Both the position numbers and the translations under genes were made by a program. This document shows, piece after piece, positions 53,203-62,632 of a stretch of DNA of 64,000 nucleotides (position 1 is its first letter; the number at the start of each line of letters is the position of its first letter). Under the pieces are notes generated by a model. That model ran no database searches and was not told the DNA's origin. It saw only the letters and a program-made list of their open reading frames with translations. Where the stretch lies: the NCBI GenBank assembly GCA_910587185.1, contig CAJULY010000004.1, positions 102,058 to 166,057 of the forward strand. The letters are read 5' to 3'. The stretch comes from an uncultured Muribaculaceae bacterium (GTDB taxonomy: Bacteria; Bacteroidota; Bacteroidia; Bacteroidales; Muribaculaceae).

Positions 53203-54663
53203 ATGTCGTCACCTAAACAGATGATGGACTTCAAGCCCGTCAAATCAGTCGATGCCAATGTCAGCAATGAACATCAGCGCAACTGGAGCAATGAACTCTT
53301 CGAGCGAAAGGCCAAGAATCCCGACCACAATTACGACCGCTCCCGAACTGCCTTGAATTTTCAAGTCGGACCCGGAGGCAGGATAACCGCAGTCGACAAA
53401 TCGCGGCGCATAGGCGACAAGGTCGAGGAGATAATCAAAAAACATCTCCGGCCTGGTGCCCGAGTGACCGCCATATCCAACCGTGCAGTTATGGTCGTAT
53501 TCGGCGGCAATCGTGAGCGGATGCGTGAGATGGCTTTCGGTTCTCAACTGCTGAACGAATATGAGGAAACCAACGGTCATCTTGTGCGGCAACCCGAAAT
53601 CGAGCGATGGGCAAAGGATGTTTACGGTTTTGTATGCCATGAATTCGGAGAGGAAAACGTAGCCTCGTTCATCGTTCATCTCGACGAGACAGGCCCTCAC
53701 GCCCACTGTGTGTTCGTGCCGTTGACCGCCGACGGACGCCTCTGCTCAAAGGAAATACTCGGAGGCAAGAACAAATTCGAAGCGAAGCAGCACATGAGAG
53801 ACCTGCACACCCGGCTTGCCGAAGTGAACAGTAAATACGGTCTTGACCGTGGCGACGACATCCAGGTTACCGGCGCACGGCATCGCTCGACCGCTGAATA
53901 CAACCGCGACCTTCACCGTGAAAACGCCAAACTCGAAACTCTTATAAGCGACAAGTCCGGGCAGTTGAGCCGACTTGAAGAACAAATCAAGAAGGCTGAA
54001 ACGCGCGTCAAAGGACTCTCGACCATGATTGCAAATCTTGAAAGGCAGGAAGCTGAGCTGAATGACGAGATGGCCCAGTTGGGAACTGACATAGAGAATG
54101 GAGCCGAAGATGTTTCCGAATTGCGTCGCCGCATCGCCGAACTTGAAAACCAGCTTGAATCTACCGGGCGGAAACTTGCCGACAAGCGCGACAAGCTAAA
54201 GACCGCCGACCGGCAACTTGCCGAGCTTCAGGATGAACTTGATGCACTCAGCAAGAAACGCGATAATGCTCAAAAGAATTTCCACGAGTTCACGGAAAAG
54301 AATCAAGAGCAGGTGCGCATGAGGCTGACGGATGCAGTCTTCGGTAGGTTGGTTGTTGATATCCGTGAACTATTCGCGGCAATGCCATCGGAGCAGAAAG
54401 CAGATTTAGAAGGCGAATTTCTGACAGCTATCGCAGAGCAGCCCAATGAAATCTTGAAGTGCGCCATGTATCTGTTCCTCGGCTATCTCGATGGCGCAAC
54501 CCAATTCGCCCAATCATGTGGAGGCGGAGGCACCTCGTCCGACTTGCCGTGGGGACGCAATCCGGATGAAGATGACCGCCGCTTCGCCTACCGCTGCATG
54601 ATGCAGGCCCACAAAATGCTGAAACCATCTCAGCCCAAACGTGGCGTATCAGGCAGACGTTAA
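53203..54663 (+). CDS. MobV-family relaxase (Pre/Mob)
   Basis: This 486-aa plasmid-mobilization relaxase has the catalytic metal-binding motif 'VHLDETGPHAHCVFVPL' (~157-173, HxDE...PHxH). An N-terminal 'MDFKPVKSVDANVSNEHQRN' contact region precedes it. A long coiled coil follows (~235-370, leucine heptads). It nicks oriT so that a helper conjugative element can transfer this island. Hairpins just upstream are the likely oriT. It ends 43 bp before the promoter of the restriction operon. Confidence 0.9.
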   Translation: MSSPKQMMDFKPVKSVDANVSNEHQRNWSNELFERKAKNPDHNYDRSRTALNFQVGPGGRITAVDKSRRIGDKVEEIIKKHLRPGARVTAISNRAVMVVFGGNRERMREMAFGSQLLNEYEETNGHLVRQPEIERWAKDVYGFVCHEFGEENVASFIVHLDETGPHAHCVFVPLTADGRLCSKEILGGKNKFEAKQHMRDLHTRLAEVNSKYGLDRGDDIQVTGARHRSTAEYNRDLHRENAKLETLISDKSGQLSRLEEQIKKAETRVKGLSTMIANLERQEAELNDEMAQLGTDIENGAEDVSELRRRIAELENQLESTGRKLADKRDKLKTADRQLAELQDELDALSKKRDNAQKNFHEFTEKNQEQVRMRLTDAVFGRLVVDIRELFAAMPSEQKADLEGEFLTAIAEQPNEILKCAMYLFLGYLDGATQFAQSCGGGGTSSDLPWGRNPDEDDRRFAYRCMMQAHKMLKPSQPKRGVSGRR

Positions 54664-54705
54664 AATTTATTTATGCCTGATAGCCAAACTTTCACAGAAA
54701 TTGAT

Positions 54706-54866
54706 TAACTTTGTAATTGGAGAAACTATAAACATCTGAAAATGGCCACAAGGTTAAATACAAATGGCTGACGAAGCCAACAACCAATCAAATTCTGAAA
54801 TTCCCAAGCAGTCGTTACAGGCTCGGCCAGCCCTCAGATAACTGCCGCCGGAGTTTTTATATAAAT
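54706..54866 (+). promoter_or_regulatory. Promoter and structured leader of the BcgI-like operon
   Basis: The -7 box TAACTTTG (54706-54713) is followed by a leader homologous to 35746-35908. It has AGAAACTATA.ACATCTGAAAA at 54721, the covarying hairpin TGGCT-GACGA-AGCCA (54765-54779), and a 46-47-nt block (54808-54853) with two differences from the other copy. GCAGT (54808) can pair with ACTGC (54841). The ATG follows ~13 nt after the block. The proteins downstream of the two leaders are unrelated in sequence, so the leader is a shared module. Confidence 0.72.
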
Positions 54867-56636
54867 ATGACGGAAGACAAAGTTAGAGACCAAGCAGGTC
54901 AGATACTAGGTTTTACAGATAGTTCCGATGCCAAATCTGGTGTTGGACAGATTACTTCTTTCAATAGCTTAGGATTTTCAGGAATAAAAGATCGCCCTGA
55001 TGGGTGGTATCTTCCGTCAAAACCATTTCTGCCAGCAATTATACTTGAAACTAAGAGTACATCAACACTCCTCAAACAAGCACACATAGATGAGCTCCTG
55101 AAAAATTGTAAGATCGCACGGACAAAATACAAGAATGTAGTCGGTATTTTATACAATGGCGATGACATCATGGTATTCTTAAATGGGTTACGCCGAGAGG
55201 GAGAATCCGAGCTTCAAAATAAAGAATATTATCTTGGATTATTCTCACAAGATCGTATCAATAAAGGTATGATATATCTTCTTACCAAGCGTATAAATGA
55301 CAGTCTGCATATTGACTTTGGCATCAAGAACTTATATCATAGAATGATATTTACAGCCTGCGCTCTTGTCGCAAAAAGATATGGTGCTTCACTTGTTGCA
55401 GGAATGAACTATCAAACTTTCCATACTTCGATTCATTCCACTCTTGCTAAATCTCTTGAAGAAGAACGTAAACAAAATCAGAAAATTGACATTTTACTTG
55501 ATGTCTATTCTGAAATAAAAATGAACTCCACAGAGAACCAAGAGGCTATTGATAACTTTATAGACTGGGTCTCGCAAATCTCTGATAATATTAATTCTGA
55601 TTTTTGGAATGGTGAAGATGTAATGGGCATCTTCTTTAACGAATTTAATCGTTATAAGAAGAAATCAGAACATGGACAGGTCTTTACCCCGGATCATATT
55701 ACTTCGTTAATGTATCGACTTATTGAAGTAGACAAGAACGATATGGTTGGTGATTTCGCTTGTGGTAGTGGTGCTTTTCTAGTAAAGTCCATGTGCAATA
55801 TGATTAAAGAAGCTGGAGGCGTAAATACCCATAAAGCGACGGAAATTCAAAAAACTCAGTTATACGGAATCGAGTTTGACCGTGAGATTTTTGCTCTTGC
55901 ATGTGCAAATATGCTGATTCATAAGGATGGTAAAACTAATCTTAGACAATTAGATACTCGTAGTGAAGAAGCAAGTAAATGGATTAAGTCCATTGGAATT
56001 ACAAAAATCCTAATGAATCCACCCTTTGAAGAAAAGTATGGTTGTATGAAGATTGTTACAAATGTTTTGGAAGGTGTCCCCGCCGGAACTAAATGTGCTT
56101 TCATACTTCCTGATAAAAAACTTGAAAAGCACGGAGGAAAGAAGCTTCTAAAAAAGCATTCATTGGATAAAATCATAAAGTTGCCTGAAAAGACTTTTAA
56201 TGAGGGGGTAACCACTTCAATATTTATATTTACTGCTGGCAAACCGCATAAAGATAAGTCAATATTCGCTTGCTACATATCTGAGGATGGACTAGAAACG
56301 GTAAAAAATCAAGGTCGTCAAGATGTACGGAATCGTTGGCAAGATATTGAAGATTACTGGGTAGAAGTAATTCGTCGCCAATCAGGTGATGATTCAATTC
56401 AGTGGGTTATTCCCACCGAACATATGAGTTACCAAATGCCTAAACCACCGTTTGAACTATTTGAGGAGGACTTTGTATCTGTTCTTATGGATTATGAATT
56501 GTTTAAGCGTGAAATCTTATCTAAAGATTTTAAAGAGGAAATAGCAAATAAGATCTTATATCAGTCTCATGCTTCTGAAGATGTAGATAAATTTATATTC
56601 ACTATTCCTAAGGAATCTAGTCATGAAGAAAATTGA
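54867..56636 (+). CDS. Fused nuclease / N6-adenine DNA methyltransferase (BcgI-A-like)
   Basis: This 589-aa protein has an N-terminal PD-(D/E)xK-like segment: 'PDGWYLP' (D45) then 'AIILETK' (E61-x-K63), as in HsdR_N-type nuclease domains. A gamma-class N6 methyltransferase follows, with motif I 'VGDFACGSGAFLV' (~293-305) and motif IV 'LMNPPF' (~381). This nuclease-methylase fusion partnered by a separate S subunit is the BcgI (type IIB/IIG) plan; a type I HsdM with an odd N-terminus is the alternative. It overlaps the S gene by 14 bp. Confidence 0.85.
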   Translation: MTEDKVRDQAGQILGFTDSSDAKSGVGQITSFNSLGFSGIKDRPDGWYLPSKPFLPAIILETKSTSTLLKQAHIDELLKNCKIARTKYKNVVGILYNGDDIMVFLNGLRREGESELQNKEYYLGLFSQDRINKGMIYLLTKRINDSLHIDFGIKNLYHRMIFTACALVAKRYGASLVAGMNYQTFHTSIHSTLAKSLEEERKQNQKIDILLDVYSEIKMNSTENQEAIDNFIDWVSQISDNINSDFWNGEDVMGIFFNEFNRYKKKSEHGQVFTPDHITSLMYRLIEVDKNDMVGDFACGSGAFLVKSMCNMIKEAGGVNTHKATEIQKTQLYGIEFDREIFALACANMLIHKDGKTNLRQLDTRSEEASKWIKSIGITKILMNPPFEEKYGCMKIVTNVLEGVPAGTKCAFILPDKKLEKHGGKKLLKKHSLDKIIKLPEKTFNEGVTTSIFIFTAGKPHKDKSIFACYISEDGLETVKNQGRQDVRNRWQDIEDYWVEVIRRQSGDDSIQWVIPTEHMSYQMPKPPFELFEEDFVSVLMDYELFKREILSKDFKEEIANKILYQSHASEDVDKFIFTIPKESSHEEN

Positions 56637-57153
56637 TACCTCTTGTTGGAAAACATATAAAATTACGGACATTTTCCTTGTAAAGAACACAAATTGTGTG
56701 CTTAGTCGAGACATCACGCCTGATAGTGGCATATATCCATATGTTACAGCCTCATCTGTTAATAATGGTGTTTCAACTTATGTAAATGTGGATCCCATAT
56801 TACTTGATAAGGGCAATTGCATACTCATCGGAGGCAAAACCCTCGTCTTCTCCTATCAGGAAAATGATTTTGTCTCTAATGACAGTCATAACTTAGCATT
56901 ATACCTTGTTGAGTCAAAATATCGTAAAGAGAATGTATATTTATTCCTAATTACAGCCTTAAAAGCGTCTTTGTCCAAGAGCTATAAGTGGACAGATTCA
57001 ATTTCATATAGAGCTATTCAAAAGAATACTATTCTTTTGCCTTCTTGTTCTGACGGAATCCCAGATTACAATTTTATGGAGACATTCATAGAGCAACTGA
57101 GTGTACACGTCAAGAATCATCTTGATAAACTTTCTTCAATTATCTCACTATAA
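56623..57153 (+). CDS. Half-size specificity (S) subunit
   Basis: This 176-aa protein has one target-recognition domain of the HsdS/BcgI-B type: 'KITDIFLVKNTNCVLSRD', 'YPYVTASSVNNGVSTYVN', 'GNCILIGGKTLVFSYQEN', 'NDSHNLALYL'. A C-terminal helix ('METFIEQLSVHVKNHLDKLS') that normally spaces two TRDs comes last. A full S subunit has two TRDs and is about twice this length. The protein may therefore dimerise, giving a symmetric bipartite site. It probably confers sequence specificity on the fused nuclease-methylase. Confidence 0.8.
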   Translation: MKKIDTSCWKTYKITDIFLVKNTNCVLSRDITPDSGIYPYVTASSVNNGVSTYVNVDPILLDKGNCILIGGKTLVFSYQENDFVSNDSHNLALYLVESKYRKENVYLFLITALKASLSKSYKWTDSISYRAIQKNTILLPSCSDGIPDYNFMETFIEQLSVHVKNHLDKLSSIISL

Positions 57154-57230
57154 TATTCCTGAGTTGCTTTTTAGAGAAATCCAAAACACAACTCAAGTGT
57201 TTCTTTGCATTAAAATTACGAAATATTAAT

Positions 57231-60200
57231 ATGGATAAGTCTCTTAGAATATTGCATTTATCTGATTTCCATTTGAATGGAGATAAACTTAAACAAGCCG
57301 AGCATGTATTAGAGTACATGATAAAAGCCTTATCAGAGATAAATATGGAGAAGGGTATTGATGTTATAATATTCTCCGGAGACTTCCTTGAAAAAGGAGG
57401 TGAAGGTTTCCAGCACGATATTCTGAGTGGATTAAATGTATTCAAAGAAAAGGTATTGACTCGTATAACTTCATCATTAGGGCTTCCTTTGTCAAGAGTC
57501 ATATTTACTCCCGGAAATCATGATATAGATAGAAGCAAAATTGATGAATTTGCTGAAGATGGTATTGAACTAAGAGCTAAGAGCAATCAAGATATAATCA
57601 GCTTAATTGAGGGGAAAACTTCTCATGTTACAGGGAGAGCTGCCTCATTTAAAGAATTTGAAAAGAAATACTATGAAGATTGTAGAGATATTGAATACAC
57701 TCATTCAGACTTCAATTCTCAGATTATTTTAACTATTAATGAACTAAACATTGGTTTTACTTCTGTTAATACTATTTGGCGCTGTGGAGTAGATGATACA
57801 AATAAAATTGTTATGGGTATTAATCAATTAACAGAAAATCCCATAAACCATAAGGATTTAGATTTAAAAATTGCTGTAACTCATTACCCAATAGACCATC
57901 TTAAGGAATTTGAAAGGAAGGATATCACAAATGTATTAGCCAATAATTATGATCTGTTTTTTACAGGTCATACACATCGCGGCGATGTTCAACCCTTACT
58001 GAGCGATCAGGGCAATGTTGTCTGGGCTATTAATGCTGCAGGCACACTCTCTAAGAATATCTATGAAAAAGACAGTCATTTCAAAAATGCATTTCAAATA
58101 ATTGATTATGATAGGACTACTGGTTGTAAAATAATAAGGTATTTGCAAGTAGAGTATACTGATTTTTTGCGTGATAGAATGTATGGGGAAAATGGTATTT
58201 TATCTCGTCCAGTATTGTCTCCACAACAAATAAGTTTGATTTCAAGACAAAATGAGGAGCAGGAGAAAGAACGTCGTCTTGAAATATTTAAGAGCAAAAT
58301 TTATCCGTTTATTCCAGTTAAAGAATTTATTGAAGCATCTCCTCGTCTTATGTCTTCTGAATTTATAACGTGCCCGGCAATTTACAGAATTAAGACACAA
58401 CTTGTAGATCAATCACAAAAAACACTCCGGTTGATGGCTTTATCAGGGATGGGAAAGACAAGAATCATTGCGGAAACTTTCTATGGACAAGATAATGTGT
58501 TTTATTCTAATTCCAGTAATTGTGCTAACTCAATTTCTGCGTTTATTGAACTTGATAATCCGATTACCCTAATAGTTGACAACTGTGAAAAAGAGAGAGC
58601 AAGGCACATACAAAAACTTATTGATGAAAGTGGAAAAAATATTCGCTTAATAACGGTCTATAATGTCTTAACACCAGAAGAAAAGAGGCTATCAGCTTCA
58701 GTCTTAGAATTAAATTATGAAGATACTGTATCCGTAGTAGAAACGATGATTGATAATGAGGATTTATTAAAAGATAGACCTGAAATAAAAGTTGCCATTA
58801 AAGAACGTAGTGGTGGTATTCCTTATATGGCACTTATAATGATTGAAGGGTACAAGAAGAATAAAAATTTAAAGGTTGAAAAAATTGATGATATTCTTTC
58901 TACTCTTTTAGAGGGAGATAAATCAATTGAGAGGTTTGCTTCTAAATCAATGGAAGCCTTATCTTTGTTTGAACCATTGGGTTATAAAGATAATTACTCA
59001 GACGAGTATGACTGGGTTTGTAATACGCCTGTAATTCACCATCTTTCACTTGACATAGAAAGCTCTATATGTACCATTAATGATACGGTGAGGGAGTTTT
59101 TATCACGTCAGCTTATTGAAGAAGATGGGCCATGCATTCGCATTAGACCTAGACCATTAGCAGAATGGCTAACGGAGAGATGGTTGGAAAAGAACGGAGA
59201 GACGATGTCTGATGTTTTTAATGCGTTAAATTCAGCAGAAGACTCATTAAAACGACGTTTGACAAGGGCTATGTCAAGAAGATTTCAGGAAATGACAGAT
59301 TCTGTGTTTGCTCATCAACTTTATGCCAAACTTAATAAACTTGATAACGGGTCTTTTCATAATGAGAGGGTTGCATTCACAGAAGTGGGTTCACGGCTCC
59401 TCCTCTCTATGAGTACAGTGAATCCACAAGATGTCTCATCAAATATATTCTCTTTACTAAAAAGAAACACAAAAGATTGGATTAAAGAGAATATTAAATA
59501 TGAAACTCGACGAAATTTGATTTATACTCTTGAACGTACTGTCAGCTTCTCAGATGCTTTTAAGAATAGTGCGCTTGCTTTAGCCAAATTAGCAAATGCA
59601 GAAAATGAGGATTTTGGCAATAATTCAAATGGAGATTTTAATCAGTTATTCCACGTATTCCTTTCTGGAACATCGGCGAGTTTGGATGATCGATTTTCGG
59701 TAATTCTTTATCTTCGAGAGAATCTTAAAGAGAATGGTAATTTAGTTTTATCAGCTATCAATAATGCTTTGTATTCTCATGGATTTTCCAAAATTTCTCC
59801 GAGTTCTCAACTTCCGAAAGACTATGAACCAACACCTGAAGAAATTCAAGTATATTGGACTAAGGTGATTGAATTATTAAAAGAAATCGTACCGGAAGAT
59901 GGATCATTCCTTGACAAAGCAGCTGAAATGATTTCAAATCATGCAATGGGTCTTATTTCTTATGAATCGGAATTGTTGTTTGACATAATTGGATTTATTT
60001 CTGAACAAAAAAACTTTGACTGGCCCGCTATGAGGGAGTCTCTTAGTAATATTTATTACTGGAAAAATATGACTGATGAGAAGATTAAAACGACTCTGAA
60101 ATATTGGATGGACAAATTGGAGCCTAAATTGTTCTTTGGTAAACTAAAAGCGCATATTCAAGATATTCATAATGGAAGAATTGAGCATAAGAGCTTTGAA

Positions 60201-61514
60201 GAAGAGGTAGATATTTTCAGACGAGAAATGGAACCTTTTGCACTTGAATTCATCAATAAGAGGATTTATGAGACATCAGAATTTATAAATATTTGTCAGG
60301 ACAATTCATCTGATTGGTTCTGGTTAATTCGTGCTATAAACCCGATTATACAAACTAAGGAAAAATCATATGAACTCATAGATGGGCTTTCAAAGGCTGT
60401 CCAGAAATTGCCGTGTAATGTTGAAAGTAGATTTATAATGTCCTTGTTGGCTCAAGTGCCAGATGGACAACCTTTAATACCGTTAAGAGATGAATGGTAT
60501 AAATCTAAACGTTTTCGGCTTGCGTCTTCCTTATCTGGAATAATTGAAAATAAATTTGAGAGTCAATATGATCACATGCAAGCCGGTTATGCCAGTAAAG
60601 ACTACGATAATTATTGCTTTAATAATTATCTGGCGAATAGTATTATTAGACATGGATTTAATGATATTGTCGATTTTGCTATTCAAATGCTAAACGATAA
60701 TATTGATAGAATAGAGGTCGTTTATCCTTATTTAATTAGTAGATTAAGATTTCATATAAAGGATATTGACGAGAATACCTTAACAAAGGTTGAAAATCTC
60801 TTGATTCAATATGAATTTTCAGACTCTACCAATGCTTTAAATAGAGATGTCGTTGATTTTATGGGCGATTTGCTACAACAACATAATCGCCCTGAATTTG
60901 CAGTAAGTGTACACAAATTAATAGTAAAGACAACAAGTACGACATATTTAATAAACAAGCCATTTGATCATATTTACTTTTCGTTACTTCCTAAATATGA
61001 AGATGTATTACTTCCCATCGTTTTGAATGATTTAGCAGCCGAAGACGAAAGAGTTTTGTTCTATCACGCAATGAGAATGAACCTTGGATCTGGATTTGGC
61101 TCAGGTGCAGGACCTCTGTTTCAGTGCAATGAAGATCGGATTAAGGAGATATGTTTATCTTCGTCACCATCACTTGCTGTCAATCTTGCTCAAATGTGCC
61201 CTGTCTATAATTATTCAGAAGAGGGTAAGGTATCAGGTCTCAGCGACTTTTTCCTATGGCTGTGTGACCATTTTGGTGACGAGAAAGATATGCTTGATGC
61301 TTTTAGCTCAAACATGGGCACTTTCTCGTTTTGTGGAAACGAGATATCTGCAATGTATGCTTATAGAATTCCACTGTTTGAGCCACTTCTATCACACTCC
61401 AAGGACACGGTGCGTTCTTGGGCCCAACGACAGATAGATTCTTTAAAAGCTCAACACGACTATGAAAAAGGAAATGAAGATTACAACAAAGCTATTTACG
61501 GGAACCCTCTATAG
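57231..61514 (+). CDS. Metallophosphoesterase-STAND NTPase fusion, candidate anti-phage protein
   Basis: This 1427-aa cytoplasmic protein is AT-rich. Residues 1-~300 are a calcineurin-like metallophosphoesterase with a full metal set: D12/H14 ('LSDFH'), D51 ('SGD'), N97/H98 ('PGNHD'), H218 ('THYP'), H247/H249 ('TGHTHRGD'). A P-loop NTPase follows, with Walker A 'ALSGMGKT' (403-410) and Walker B 'ITLIVDN' (445-451). About 900 residues without recognisable motif, probably helical repeats, complete it. Effector-NTPase-sensor order is that of STAND/Avs defence proteins. It lies 77 bp after the S subunit, among restriction and SIR2 genes. The phosphoesterase would be the effector, its substrate (nucleic acid or nucleotide) unknown. 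Confidence 0.8.
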   Translation: MDKSLRILHLSDFHLNGDKLKQAEHVLEYMIKALSEINMEKGIDVIIFSGDFLEKGGEGFQHDILSGLNVFKEKVLTRITSSLGLPLSRVIFTPGNHDIDRSKIDEFAEDGIELRAKSNQDIISLIEGKTSHVTGRAASFKEFEKKYYEDCRDIEYTHSDFNSQIILTINELNIGFTSVNTIWRCGVDDTNKIVMGINQLTENPINHKDLDLKIAVTHYPIDHLKEFERKDITNVLANNYDLFFTGHTHRGDVQPLLSDQGNVVWAINAAGTLSKNIYEKDSHFKNAFQIIDYDRTTGCKIIRYLQVEYTDFLRDRMYGENGILSRPVLSPQQISLISRQNEEQEKERRLEIFKSKIYPFIPVKEFIEASPRLMSSEFITCPAIYRIKTQLVDQSQKTLRLMALSGMGKTRIIAETFYGQDNVFYSNSSNCANSISAFIELDNPITLIVDNCEKERARHIQKLIDESGKNIRLITVYNVLTPEEKRLSASVLELNYEDTVSVVETMIDNEDLLKDRPEIKVAIKERSGGIPYMALIMIEGYKKNKNLKVEKIDDILSTLLEGDKSIERFASKSMEALSLFEPLGYKDNYSDEYDWVCNTPVIHHLSLDIESSICTINDTVREFLSRQLIEEDGPCIRIRPRPLAEWLTERWLEKNGETMSDVFNALNSAEDSLKRRLTRAMSRRFQEMTDSVFAHQLYAKLNKLDNGSFHNERVAFTEVGSRLLLSMSTVNPQDVSSNIFSLLKRNTKDWIKENIKYETRRNLIYTLERTVSFSDAFKNSALALAKLANAENEDFGNNSNGDFNQLFHVFLSGTSASLDDRFSVILYLRENLKENGNLVLSAINNALYSHGFSKISPSSQLPKDYEPTPEEIQVYWTKVIELLKEIVPEDGSFLDKAAEMISNHAMGLISYESELLFDIIGFISEQKNFDWPAMRESLSNIYYWKNMTDEKIKTTLKYWMDKLEPKLFFGKLKAHIQDIHNGRIEHKSFEEEVDIFRREMEPFALEFINKRIYETSEFINICQDNSSDWFWLIRAINPIIQTKEKSYELIDGLSKAVQKLPCNVESRFIMSLLAQVPDGQPLIPLRDEWYKSKRFRLASSLSGIIENKFESQYDHMQAGYASKDYDNYCFNNYLANSIIRHGFNDIVDFAIQMLNDNIDRIEVVYPYLISRLRFHIKDIDENTLTKVENLLIQYEFSDSTNALNRDVVDFMGDLLQQHNRPEFAVSVHKLIVKTTSTTYLINKPFDHIYFSLLPKYEDVLLPIVLNDLAAEDERVLFYHAMRMNLGSGFGSGAGPLFQCNEDRIKEICLSSSPSLAVNLAQMCPVYNYSEEGKVSGLSDFFLWLCDHFGDEKDMLDAFSSNMGTFSFCGNEISAMYAYRIPLFEPLLSHSKDTVRSWAQRQIDSLKAQHDYEKGNEDYNKAIYGNPL

Positions 61515-61579
61515 TATTGTCATTACTATTTAGCGAAAATTGAATTATAAAAATATCGATCAGCCTTTTTATCATAAAT

Positions 61580-62592
61580 ATGGATAACGGACAGATTATA
61601 TTATTTCAGACGCAGGGAGGGGAGACGAAGATTGAAGTTCGACTCTCCAATGAAACTGTGTGGCTTACTGCCGACCAAATGGCAGAGTTGTTTCAGCGTA
61701 ATAAATCGACTATTTCAAGGCATATTAAGAATGTTTTTGAGTCAGGGGAACTTGACCCAAATGTGGTAGTTGCAAAATATGCAACTACCACTCAACATGG
61801 TGCTATTGAAGGCAAAACTCAGACCCATCATGTAGATTTCTATAATCTTGACATGATTATCAGTGTGGGGTATCGTGTCAACTCACATCGTGGTGTGCAG
61901 TTCCGCCAATGGGCAACCCAGGTGTTGAAAGAGTACATGATTAAGGGCTTTGTGCTTAATGACGATTTGCTCAAAAATGCCGGACAAGGAAACTATTTCG
62001 ACGAGTTGTTAGCCCGCATCCGCGACATCCGCAGTTCTGAGAAGGTGTTCTACCGCAAATGGAGATTTATGCCCTCAGCATCGACTATGACCCTCGCACC
62101 TCTATCACCCAACAGTTCTTCAAGACTGTGCAGAACAAGATGCACTTTGCCGCGCACGGACATACTGCCGCAGAGGTAATTTATGATCGTGCCAATGCCG
62201 AGAGAGATTTCATGGGTCTGACTTCGTGGCGAGGAGCCATGCCAACCAGACATGAGGCTGAGATTGCCAAGAATTATCTTTCGGAGGAAGAGGTTGATAT
62301 GCTGAACCGCATTGTCAACCTATATCTCGATTTTGCCGAACTCCAGGCAAAGAGTCATGTTCCGATGTATATGAAAGACTGGATTCAGAAACTCGACGAC
62401 TTCCTGAAGTTGTCGGGTAAAGAATTGCTGAACCATGCCGGAAGCATTTCAGCCGAAGTTGCCAAGCTCAAAGCCAATGAGGAATACGACAAATTCCGCG
62501 AGCGCACCCAATACCAGCTATCTCCGGTCGAAATTCACTTCCTCGAAGCCTTCGAAGCCGAAAGAAAGCGTCTCGGCGACAAAAAATCATAA
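61580..62592 (+). pseudogene. rhuM: rhuM virulence/defence-associated gene, frameshifted
   Basis: RhuM-family protein, ~337 codons, in two frames. The first (61580 to ~62055) gives the N-terminal domain ('GGETKIEVRLSNETVWLTAD', 'QMAELFQRNKSTISRHIKNV', 'VGYRVNSHRGVQFRQWATQV'). The second (62059-62592) gives the C-terminal domain ('EIYALSIDYDPRTSITQQFF', 'FMGLTSWRGAMPTRHEAEIA'). At the joint the family reads 'FYRKVLEIYA'. Here four bases (GTGC, expected after CGCAAA) are missing, so translation shifts. RhuM proteins often sit beside restriction genes. The gene's 3' end is duplicated at 63728. Confidence 0.85.
62492..62592. repeat. 101-bp direct repeat, copy 1 (rhuM 3' end)
   Basis: The last ~33 codons of rhuM. 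The same sequence with about six differences recurs at 63728-63828. The two copies bracket the SIR2 gene. Confidence 0.9.
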
Positions 62593-62632
62593 CATCGATG
62601 CAATTAAAACATAAAGATAGAGCTAATCGAAT

